Positions 49,552-58,762 of a stretch of DNA of 64,000 nt are shown here, piece after piece. The notes below the pieces were generated by a model, which did no database searches, was not told where the DNA came from, and was given only the letters and a program-made list of their open reading frames with translations. The DNA comes from Pseudoscleropodium purum (taxonomy: Eukaryota; Streptophyta; Bryopsida; Hypnales; Brachytheciaceae), in the NCBI GenBank assembly GCA_963969395.1, contig OZ017804.1, positions 20,460,001 through 20,524,000 on the forward strand. The letters run 5' to 3'. Position 1 is the first letter of the stretch; the number at the start of each line of letters is the position of its first letter. The translations under genes and the position numbers were made by a program.

Positions 49552-50173
49552 ATTTCTAGCTTTCTCAATATTTTAAGTGTGTGTCAAAGTTTTTCAAATT
49601 TTATTGATAGTCTATAAACAATCTTTTGTGTATTAAAAGCTTTAAGTATATATTTGTAAATTGTGTATACATCCTAGTGATTGGGCATCTTTCTATGTGT
49701 TTTTATATTGAATTTTAAGACCTAGTGATTGGGCATTTATTTTGTTTGTGTAATTTTTTGTGAATGGAATTCATATTTTCTTGTATTTAAAGTTGTTGTG
49801 TATATCTAATTTTGATTCCATCATCCTAATTGTTTCTCTATGCTTGGAGTAGTGTGTCATTTTGAAAGGCTTGAAGTAGTTGTTGAGTGGAAGTATTGTA
49901 GCTTAAAGTTGATGTTTGTAATGAATAAATGGTTGAACCAATTTGAGTCCATTTAAGTGTGTTTGTGTCATTGTATATGCTATAAGCAGATTTGTGAGAG
50001 TTGTCCACATAAAGTGATTTACAATGAGTCTATTGTTGAGAATCAACTTTAAGCATTAGAACTAGAATAGAATTATGGCTGAAAACTAGTTGTTTAGGAT
50101 GTAGAGATGTGTGTATTAGAAAAATTCTTAGACTGCAAGTGATTTTTGTGTACAAATCCCAATAATTGCATTA

Positions 50174-50456
50174 GAAGATTTCTAGCCCCTCGAGAGGGCT
50201 GTAAGTTCCCAGAAGTTCCCAAACTATGGGAACTACCTTGCAGGGGGCTGTAGTAGCTTACAAACATGGCAATGTGATTGCCACATCCGAAAAAAAAAAA
50301 AAAAATTTTAGTTTCTTTTTCATTTCAAGACTAATTTTTTTCTTTTTTCTTTTTTGAAATTTTTTTTGTCGAGGACAGTTGTTCCCAAAAAATTGCAAGG
50401 AAACAATCCCCGACACAATTGCTTGGAACAACCCTCCAAAGGGCCCCAAAATCCTC
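50174..50456. mobile_element. 283-bp Stowaway-like MITE
   Basis: The left end GAAGATTTCTAGCCCCTCGA and the reverse complement of the right end, GAGGATTTTGGGGCCCTTTG, continue to GAGGGYTGT, giving an imperfect terminal repeat of about 30 bp. TA dinucleotides flank both ends (50172-50173 and 50457-50458). Non-coding, with long A and T runs inside. Confidence 0.65.
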
Positions 50457-51172
50457 TAATAGGTGTTGTATGGAATTGTAATTATCCAATGATTGGATAT
50501 TTGAATTCTAATTTATAGCTTTAAGTTGTGTCAATGTTATAAGATTGAAGCTTAATTGTTGAGAGTATAAAGGTGTCATAGTAAATGATAGCCTTGTGGT
50601 TGTTAATGTTTAAGGCAATTGTGTAGTTTGAAGATTAATTGGAAAAATGTTACCATTTAAATTATTTTGATAGAATGACTTTAAGCAATTAGTATAGTAA
50701 TGCTATACGCCATATTTAAGCATTGAAGTGTGGATGGAATTGTTTATATTAACTGTGCTTTGATGAGTGATGAGTGATGCTTTAAGTGAATATTGTAAGC
50801 ATACGCTTTAAGCGTATGCGATAGGAAACGAAGACTTGTATTCTTTATACTATATGTTACATTTTCCCTTGCTTAAGCGTGCTTCTTGTTTGAGCCCCAT
50901 ACTAGAATAAGACAAGGACTGCATACTTATATTGTTGCATTACATTTGTGTCAAATAGAAACTAATTATTGAATAATCAGTGATTCCTATTCCTAGAACC
51001 AATGGAATATTTTAACTTTATTTCCATTTAGAATTGAAATTGTAAGTTATTTCTATTTGTGAATGTGACTTTAGGCACAATCTAGTTAAACTATTTGATT
51101 GTTCCTTGGATATTGAAACCCTATACTATATTCTAGAGTGCTTGTGAAGTAGACAAAATTTAAATTACATTT

Positions 51173-51190
51173 TGGCATTGTTGCCGGGGA
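51173..51190 (+). other. Primer-binding site of an LTR retrotransposon (tRNA-Asp type)
   Basis: TGGCATTGTTGCCGGGGA matches the plant tRNA-Asp primer-binding sequence TGGCGCCGTTGCCGGGGA at 15 of 18 positions; all differences are transitions. An LTR-like end ACA lies just before, at 51167-51169. This sequence is typical of Athila/Tat-type Ty3 elements. The LTR would lie in 49160-51169 and the element would run rightward, but its body is degraded. Confidence 0.65.
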
Positions 51191-52498
51191 ATGATCCTAA
51201 CTAATGGTGGCTGAAATAGAAAATAGAAAATAGAATTTTATTTTTTAGTAGTAAAGCATAAATTAAGAACAAATACCAAAAATAGGATACGTGTCTTTAA
51301 TCCTAAAACTAATTAATCCTAAAACTAAAACCCTAAATCATATTTTTCCAAAAAAATATGAATTTGTTATGGATTTTTGAAGTTTGTTCTCCATCATGGC
51401 CCTAAGAGTCTCTAGACTACTTCCAAATCAACAAAAAATTATATTCATGATGCTCATCTTACTCACCTATAGTAATCACAATATTCTCAAGCATAGCCAC
51501 AATATGAAGGCCTAAAAATAACACTTCCTACAATGAATTTACACTCAAAAGCTTGAAGCTTCTATTGTAATTACATACTAATCACTCCATTATCGTCATC
51601 CAATACATTGATTGTGACCCAAATCTCATTCAGAAATGAAAAAAACCTTATGATGGAATCATTCTCTACAGGTCTATGATGGTTTTTTGACCTTCATGGG
51701 TTGTGTAACCTTTATTGCTTGATATTGTAAAATCTAACTACCTGAGATAAATTTTAGTGTGACACTTTGTAACATTATTAACAAATTGTTGAGGTGTCTT
51801 CATTCAACCTATGAAGTTCTATGGCTCACCATATTTATGCCAAAAATCAATTTATAACTATCATTTTAGGTGCAAAGAGAAATGCGTAGAAAACAAATGA
51901 AAATCAATTTGAATCATCTTAACCTAAAAAAAGACCATGGATGTTTTTTAAGGGAAATTGTCAAAAATTGCCATTATTGGGTGCATTGGCTAAAAGTGGA
52001 ACTAATTTTTTTTAATTTCAACCACAAAAAGTGTATTAGACTATTGTATTGAAAATTTTTCATTCCTATTTGATTGTATAAATTGAAAGATTATAATGTT
52101 TGAAGTGAGGAAAAAAACTTCTTTTCATTCCTACCAAATGGGGTGAGCAAACTTTGAGCCCTCTTAGAGTAAAAATTTTGCTCAACAAACAATTGAGCCT
52201 CTACATCATCAAGTACTACATCTTGATAGGTACACTTATGCAAAATTTTAAAAGTAAATAAGGGATTTTTCTCTATTGATTATTCACTCCACTTACTTAT
52301 AGTAGACTAAAGGAATAATAGATTGCATGAAATTGACTTTATCTAGAGTTGAACATAAAGTAAATAAATAATCATTGGGTTCTATTTTATAATTTTGGCT
52401 TAAAATTTCACGGCTTAATTATTTTTCTAAATTGCAATTTTACACATCTTCATGTTTTTGAAACTTTTGATTCTCCCTTTTGTCTTAGGTGGATTGAA
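51191..52498. other. Degraded retroelement leader/body, non-coding
   Basis: Contains the second copy (51355-51620) of the dispersed repeat at 10070-10340. No gag or pol motifs were readable. Confidence 0.45.
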
Positions 52499-52592
52499 GT
52501 ACCTAAATTTGAGACATAATGCCATTTGATGATTGAAGAAACTTTGTCATTTTCTCATTGTCAACATTGACATACCCTACTAGTGAGTGTGA
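52499..52592 (+). repeat. 94-bp dispersed repeat, copy 1
   Basis: About 86% identical by eye to the reverse complement of 63383-63476. Shared blocks are GTACCTAAATTTGAGACAT, GTCATTTTCTCATTG and TGACATACCCTAC. Both copies could encode VIFSL..LTYPTSE, so it might be an exon remnant. Confidence 0.75.
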
Positions 52593-53009
52593 CACAAGTT
52601 TACTAAAGTCACACTATTGTAAATTAATACACATTGAAATATTATCATATTGCATTGTGATTTCTACAATATGCAAACTTTTAAAAGTTGGTGGATTAAA
52701 CAGAATCAAGATTCGTATCAAAGTATTAGAACAAATATTGGAACAAATATTGACTATATTGAGAAGACATGCAAACCAATGAAGTTGACGAGCAAGAACT
52801 ATGATGATAATTGTCGCAGCTTAAAATTTTGATTTTCTTAGTATACACCAAAATAGGAACGGAAACTAGCCATTAGGGAACCGGATCCGATTAGGTGGGG
52901 AAGGAAAACTCAAAATTAGCACGGAACGAGAAGTAGTGGGCCTCTTGGATCTAATCCGGTCAGGAGTAACTAACGACGGAAACGGAATGCAACACGGATT
53001 AGGTCTGGG

Positions 53010-53069
53010 ACCGGATTATGATGATGAACCGGATTATGATGGTAAACCGGATTCATGATGACCAAACCG
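53010..53069. repeat. Three short tandem CCGGATTATGATG units
   Basis: CCGGATTATGATGATGAA, CCGGATTATGATGGTAAA and CCGGATTCATGATGACC follow one another at about 18-19 bp spacing, 20-75 bp upstream of a TATA box. Possible factor-binding sites. Confidence 0.6.
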
Positions 53070-53085
53070 GAAAGGGTCCAGGGAC

Positions 53086-53093
53086 TATATAAG
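53086..53093 (+). promoter_or_regulatory. TATA box of the internal gene
   Basis: TATATAAG in GC-rich context (GGGACTATATAAGGAGG). Transcription would start near 53115-53125, about 360 bp before the main ATG. Confidence 0.6.
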
Positions 53094-53266
53094 GAGGAGC
53101 TTTCACTGTTGCACCCCCTTTTAGAAACTCGACCTTGAGCGCGCGCGGTTGAGTTTTTGCGTTTGTACGTTTGTGTGCTGTAGGTTTTGATTCCGGTTGA
53201 GATCGGAGAGAGAACGTGAAGACCGGGATGTGCGGCTAGGAGAGAGTGAGGTAGATTCGAGTGGGA

Positions 53267-53470
53267 ATGCCTCCGCTACGTAGGTCTAGACCAGCGAGTC
53301 CCTCTGGTGGCGAGGTGAAGCTCCGGAAAGTCATTCTGGTTATTCCCTCCACAGAGCCGGAAAAGTCTCAACTCATGGAGGATCTCAACTCCATGGAGGA
53401 TCTCAACTCCATGGAGGATCTCAACTCCATGGGTTGCCTCGGGTTTGCCGAGAAACCCTGGGGTTTTTAG
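53267..53470 (+). CDS. Upstream ORF with three identical 18-bp repeats
   Basis: 67 codons from ATG 53267 (PPLRRSRPASPSGGE...). At 53375-53428 ATGGAGGATCTCAACTCC occurs three times in a row, giving MEDLNS three times. It stops at 53470, just before the main ATG at 53481. It could be a regulatory uORF, or the original N-terminus of the main protein cut off by a frameshift. The main frame is open through the repeat as well. Confidence 0.4.
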   Translation: MPPLRRSRPASPSGGEVKLRKVILVIPSTEPEKSQLMEDLNSMEDLNSMEDLNSMGCLGFAEKPWGF

Positions 53471-53480
53471 GGAGGAGAGA

Positions 53481-54962
53481 ATGGTCAAGGAGCTCCTCGG
53501 AAAGCTGTCCAACCAATTTGACAACACCGTGAGAGGAACTCCCATCCGCTGGAACGAAGGAATGTGGAGAGGGGTTTACGGTTTCCGGGCAGGAGGTTTA
53601 GGGATGGCGAACCGGAAGGATGAGTTTGTCCGAGGCAAGTTCCAGGGAGCCGTTAACCCGAAGGACGGATACGCGGTCGAGGATTGCATGGATGACCGAC
53701 ACCGTCGGCTCCTGCAGTTCTTGGTTCCGGTCCTTCACCCGGAAAAGCCGACCAGGGTGACGATCACCCTTGGCAACACGATTTTCGGTGCCCTCAGTGG
53801 TACCCGGAAAGTGGACTGGGCACGGATCATTTCCGATCTCGTGGCCCAGCTCGTTAGTAGGGTTGGGAAGAAAAGGGCCACTCCAGTGTGCCCTTACCTC
53901 TTCCACCTCTATCGGGAACACCAAGTCCTCACCGACGCGGAGGAGAAGGTGTGGAGGACTCAAGAAGTCCTCCTGAAGTATGGGGAGTCGGAAACGGATG
54001 ACGAGGCCGAATCCGATTCCGGGTCAAAACGGGAGTCGAGCGAGGAAGAGGAGGAGCCGATGCCGCCGATCAAGCGACAGAAGTTGACGCCTCCACACAA
54101 GCGCGGGACGCCTCCCGGTCAAGACAGACCGGCCCCGGAAGAGAAACCGGAAGCCGAGAAGACCGTTTCCGGGGAAGACCCGGAAATGCAAGATCCGTTC
54201 AACGGTCTGATCAACGTCCTCTACAACATCAGGGCGGATTGGGAGGTCAAGCACAGGACGCTTGTGGCGATCGGAAAGTTGGTAGGTGCGCCACCGAACA
54301 GCAAGTTGGCGGAAAAGGTGGCGGAGTGCATCACCAATCCGGAAGAGACCCGAAAACAGGAAGCGGAGATCCGCCGGTTGCAGGAGGAGGTGGACACCCT
54401 GAAGGCAACTCTCTTTGCCTATCAGGAAGATGTGATGGCCACCAGGGAGATGGCGGAGGAGACTCGGAAGATAGCCGAGCAGATCAAGGCGATCCTGGGA
54501 GAGACCGGAACGGCTGCCGCCAAAGCGAAGCTCTTTGACGAGAAGATCCACGAAAAGAAGAAACTATCCGGTTCCCGTATGGTCCGGATTCTCACCGACT
54601 TCGCTGAGCAGGTGGAGACGGCGATGGTGGAGGGGCGGAAGGCTACGGACCGGATTGAGGAAAGCAGCCGGAAGCTGACTGGAGCGACGTGCTCCAAGGG
54701 GATTCATCTTTCGGATATCTCGCTACCGGATATCTTTCCGGACGCAACCATTCAGAAGGATAGGAAGGATTGGACTCCTAAATCCAAGAAGTCTACACGG
54801 GCTGAGACTCCGGGCACGAGACCGGATGTTACAATCGACATGGAGTCTTCACCCGGATCTAACCCTGCGGAGGGGGAACGGATCCGGAACCTGAGTGAAG
54901 TCTTCGAGGAGCTGGTTCCGGAGATCGGAAGCCCGACAATAGGATCTAGAGTTGTAGAGTAG
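53481..54962 (+). CDS. Nuclear-type coiled-coil protein of the 3.3-kb insertion
   Basis: I chose ATG 53481 (AGAATGG, good plant context) over a possible TTG at 53445; the product is 493 residues. Residues 1-165 look globular (NEGMWRGVYGFRAGGLGMA, VTITLGNTIFGALSGTRKVD, VCPYLFHLYREH). Then comes an acidic Ser/Glu stretch (SETDDEAESDSGS, SEEEEE) with a basic cluster PPIKRQK, a likely nuclear signal. A long coiled coil covers about 285-400 (QEAEIRRLQEEVDTLKATL, EETRKIAEQIKAIL), and the tail is disordered. No catalytic, zinc-knuckle or membrane motif is seen. It has no stops or frameshifts, unlike every other mobile-element gene here. I do not recognise the family; roles in RNA or chromatin binding for the host retroelement are conjecture. 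Confidence 0.7.
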   Translation: MVKELLGKLSNQFDNTVRGTPIRWNEGMWRGVYGFRAGGLGMANRKDEFVRGKFQGAVNPKDGYAVEDCMDDRHRRLLQFLVPVLHPEKPTRVTITLGNTIFGALSGTRKVDWARIISDLVAQLVSRVGKKRATPVCPYLFHLYREHQVLTDAEEKVWRTQEVLLKYGESETDDEAESDSGSKRESSEEEEEPMPPIKRQKLTPPHKRGTPPGQDRPAPEEKPEAEKTVSGEDPEMQDPFNGLINVLYNIRADWEVKHRTLVAIGKLVGAPPNSKLAEKVAECITNPEETRKQEAEIRRLQEEVDTLKATLFAYQEDVMATREMAEETRKIAEQIKAILGETGTAAAKAKLFDEKIHEKKKLSGSRMVRILTDFAEQVETAMVEGRKATDRIEESSRKLTGATCSKGIHLSDISLPDIFPDATIQKDRKDWTPKSKKSTRAETPGTRPDVTIDMESSPGSNPAEGERIRNLSEVFEELVPEIGSPTIGSRVVE

Positions 54963-55113
54963 ATAGGATTTTGATTGCAGTTAGGAGTAGGAGCGGATCC
55001 GGATCCGGATCCGGCTCAACAGTATTAGGTTAGACTGGAAGATAGATTAGGATGGCGGCGGACCCCCACGGGTTTTCCGCTCCTTTTTGTGCTTTTAGGG
55101 TTTTTACTCTTTG

Positions 55114-55121
55114 TATATAAA
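55114..55121 (+). promoter_or_regulatory. Second TATA-like box, candidate LTR promoter
   Basis: TATATAAA at the start of a GC-poorer leader (GTATATAAATCGGTTCC), 1 kb before the 3' end. If the insertion is an LTR, this would be the R/U5 promoter and the coding ORF would lie in U3. Confidence 0.4.
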
Positions 55122-56978
55122 TCGGTTCCTGAGATGGGAACTGGGAGTTTTTCATTTTGCAAACTTCTTGTACCTTTCTTTTCTCCTCATTGTGTGTCTC
55201 TCTCCAGCGCGACAGGATTGTATGATGTGGAGTTAGGATAGTACGAGTCGGTTTGCGAGTGATTTCTCCCCTAGGTGTTTTATTTCCGATCCTAGGTGCA
55301 TGTGAGTAGGTATCTAAGAGTTGGGAGTGAACTTAGTTCCTCAGCACGTCTAGAGTTTGAGATTCCGGGTGAGAAAGCCGTTGTTAGGCTAGGCGGGTAG
55401 GGAGGGAATCTTTAGCTGCGCTAGAACTCCCGGGTGGGAAATCCGGTCGAGTGTCCGATCTCCTGTGAGGTCTTACCGCCTTAGTTGGCAAACGGAAGAA
55501 CTTTAGTTGATGTTGGAACGAACGGGTACACTTGTAACCACCTGTCTTCGCACGGATCGGAAATAGCATCAAGGTCGTTGTAGTATGAGAGGGTCAAGTG
55601 TGGGGTCTTTGTGTGACCTACAACACGGATTGCTATCCGGGTTGTTGTGAAGGACCAAACCGGATCCGGATTAGCTTAGGAGTTTAGGAAGTAGGACAAT
55701 GGGTCTTCAGCCACTATAAGTCACGGAAGGAGTGGTAGGCCTACCACTCTCAAAATTAAGCGGCGACCCCTCCGATGGTGAAACAGAGGCAAAACCAAAC
55801 CGGATAGGATTACGGATACATGATGACCATCCCGACCGGATTGGTCAGGACGGATTTCCAGGATCAGAAGTTGTGAGATCCTGGGATTTGGATATTTGTA
55901 CAGACCGAATAGTTAGTAGGATCGGAAGGAGTAATCCGGTCTAGAGTTATCCGGTGTGGTGGTATTTCTGGTTCTAGATCTAGGACCGGAAAGTAAGATT
56001 GGGATACTGACTGAGCTTAACTGCTTAATAGAGCTAGATACTTCACAGGATCTCGTGGGTTCGATCTTTAGAGTCACTTAGTTATACTCTAGAGCGATTT
56101 TTGTGAGTATAATGGGGAATTGACCTGCCCTGTGCTGCGACAATAATCACATGGAAGAGAATTCTATGGAACTCACAAAGATCAAGGCTACTTGAATTCA
56201 AATAAAAACACAAACTCAACAACCAATATGCAACTTACAACCTACAATAGGTAAGTCAAAAATCATACTTTTGGCCCTAGCCACAAATCCAAGCAAAAAT
56301 AGAAGCAATATTGTTATTGGTGTAGATTTCATCACCTTTCTCATGCACTGGAAAGTACATGATCATAGTCCCATGAGCAACTTTGACTTCGATGGTTTTG
56401 CCATCTAGACAAATTTGAAGACAAATCAAAACAATTGCTATAGAGTAAGAGATTCCAAGATTCACTATAAGAAACCCTTGATTTTTGTTACATTAGATTG
56501 TAAACACAATATGTTTTTGCGAACAAAAGAACATCAAAAATTAAGAGGCAATGGGTGATAGAATTGGAGTGGAAATCATAGTGAACATGTGCATGTTAGT
56601 GGAAAACAACGTTATGTTAAGAAAAACAAATACGTTTTGTGAGACATTCAAAAAAATGTTAATATGTTTTTTATGATGTCCAAAAAAACATGATAGTGCT
56701 ACATCATCAAAGATTTATGGTTTGACCATGAGAAAATTTGTAGAAGTTACTTGGGGATGAGGTAAAAAACTAACCAAAGTTGAAAAAAACAAGGTAAGGG
56801 CAGCTACATAGTAGTTTTTTGCAAAAAATTTAAAAAAAAATAGCACTTGAAGTGGCATCCAAAGAGGATGGTATCAACATACTTTGACACCATTTGAGAA
56901 TTTTTAATATTTTTTGACATTCATTTGACTAAAATATCAACTAAGATGTCAAAATGTTTTTTTAGATGTCAACTAAGA

Positions 56979-57127
56979 CATTATCTGAAATGTTATTTGA
57001 AACATCAACCAAGATGTCAACTAAGACATTATTTGAAATGTTATTTGAAACATCAACCAAGATGTCAACTAAGACATTATCTGAAATGTTATTTGAAACA
57101 TCAACCAAGATGTCAACTAAGACATTC
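56979..57127 (+). repeat. 48-bp tandem repeat, about 3 copies
   Basis: The unit reads CTAAGACATTATCTGAAATG followed by TTATTTGAAACATCAACCAA and GATGTCAA. Copies differ by one base. Because 48 is a multiple of 3, repeating peptides appear in all frames; none is likely real. Confidence 0.85.
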
Positions 57128-58645
57128 AAATATTTTTATAGACATCAACTAAGATAAAATCGTGTTCATGAGGATGCTCATGTCTGAACTTGTATTTTTC
57201 ATACAATTTCAAAATTTTATATATCCCATATGGTTTGTCTTCCTTTCTACCACCTACTTGTATAGTGTATAAATAGCCTTGTTTTTTCATATCAATATAT
57301 TCACAATAATTAAATTTTCAAGCCAATTATGATATACTATATATGGCATATATATTATGTGTAGCATACAATGTATTTTGTATGGCATATTGTCTACAAT
57401 GTATTGTATAAGTTGTACAATGTATGGTGTATTTTATATGTTGTATAGTGTATTTTGTATGGCCTATTTTGTATGCATGGTACTATATCTAAGTTGACGT
57501 TACAAAATGTTTAGACATCTAAGTTGATGTTTTAAAAAACATCTAGATGTCTAAATTGATGTTTCAAAAAACTTAGATATATTCATTTAGCATGTCCAAA
57601 AAACATATGCACATCACAACAGATGTCCAAATTAACAAGATCTAAGACCAAGTGCACTGATGACATTAGTAAAAGCCGGGATGAAAAATTTGTTGATGTG
57701 ACATTGCCTGTCTTGATGGTGTTGATGTGGAGGCCTAATAATAGCTACATGACAACTTTTCATGGCCTTCAAAGACCATGTTTTTTTATAATGTCTTCCA
57801 AATTTTTTTGAAATTAGACATGTTTTTAAAAAATTTCCATATTTTTTAGCATGTCTAACTTGACACATTTTTTTAGACATCCTTGTTAACATGATTGACA
57901 TCCAAATTGATGTATTTACCATGTTTTTTTTTCTTATTACAAAAACGCAAGTTTCTTATAGTGATTGTAGTGGGGAAGCAAGAGTTGGTCAAAATTAGCA
58001 ACATTATGACCATTGCTGACTAGAGTGAAACTCAAATAAGATAAAATCATAGCAACAATTGCAAGGGCACAGTGGACACGCAAATAGCGTACAGTTGAAA
58101 GCTTTAGAGATATTTTTACATGGAAAAATTCCAACACACAATTCAAGCAATCATATGAGGCATACCATCACAAAAGTTATGAGGCCAAGTGATCCAAAAC
58201 TTGTACACAACAAGAAAGGAGATGGTTTTGGTTTTAAATCTTCGAAATTGAAAAATGCAACAAATCAAACTATCTCTTTGTGCCACAAAAGAAGGCTTCC
58301 AGAAACAAGGACAAAATGGGAACATCTAGAGGCAAAAGACATTAGAGTCTTATGGAAAAAAAAAGGGTTGGACCAAGGTACCTTGAGCAAGCATGTCACT
58401 TTAGACATCCCCATTGTAGTTCTTATAAGTCTAGACATATTCACTCTTACTCTCAAAGGTATTTTTTATTGCCAAAGAGCCAATCATGTCCTTGCTTTCC
58501 CTCTTCGTCTTCAAAATTTGCAAGAGAATAATTTATGGAAGACCTAGGATCATAAATAGGTGCTTATAATATAGTTCTTTCAAAAATTCATAAGTAATTC
58601 AATGTTGCTTCAAAAAATATGAAACCACTTGTATTACATTTTGCA

Positions 58646-58651
58646 TTTATT
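58646..58651 (-). terminator. AATAAA poly(A) signal of the cyclase gene
   Basis: AATAAA on the minus strand about 112 nt after the stop codon, at a normal distance for a eukaryotic 3' end. This suggests the gene is processed as a nuclear gene. Confidence 0.45.
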
Positions 58652-58762
58652 TCTTTTTGTCTTAAAAATGAACTAAAAATATTCCCATCACAGTCCGTAA
58701 ATGCATGCCTTGAAGGCCATTCCTACTATAATGATTATTCTATCCTTCTTAACCCTTGGATA

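Larger units (their letters stand above)
52812..56142 (+). mobile_element. 3,331-bp insertion with TG...CA ends and ATAAT duplication
   Basis: Ends are TGTCGCAGC and GCTGCGACA. The 5-bp sequence ATAAT flanks both sides exactly (52807-52811, 56143-56147). TG...CA ends with a short inverted repeat and a 5-bp duplication are the signature of an LTR. No similarity was seen between the first and last few hundred bases, so it is not a two-LTR element; it fits a single very long (solo) LTR. GC content is much higher than the flanks and CCGGA motifs are frequent. TATA-like boxes are at 53086-53093 and 55114-55121. It carries an intact ORF. Confidence 0.8.
56143..58762. other. Repeat-rich, AT-rich region downstream of the cyclase
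   Basis: Holds a 48-bp tandem repeat at about 56937-57130 (unit CTAAGACATTATCTGAAATG...), scattered AGACATCTAAGTTGATGTT-like motifs (57480-57640, 57830-57920) and a degenerate TGTATKGTGTATTTTGTATGG run (57300-57480). A 162-codon frame at 58059-58547 is unrecognised and probably chance. No supported gene. Confidence 0.5.

Noticed and set aside
53598..54551. Long minus-strand and alternate-frame ORFs over the 3.3-kb insertion gene
   Set aside because: Shadows of the plus-strand coding frame, caused by its high GC content.
56925..57157. Repetitive peptide ORFs (CYLKHQPRCQLRH type)
   Set aside because: Generated by the 48-bp tandem repeat in all frames; no start context or conservation.
58059..58547. 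162-codon ORF downstream of the cyclase
   Set aside because: No domain, biased AT-rich composition, overlapped by ORFs on the other strand; not supported as a gene.
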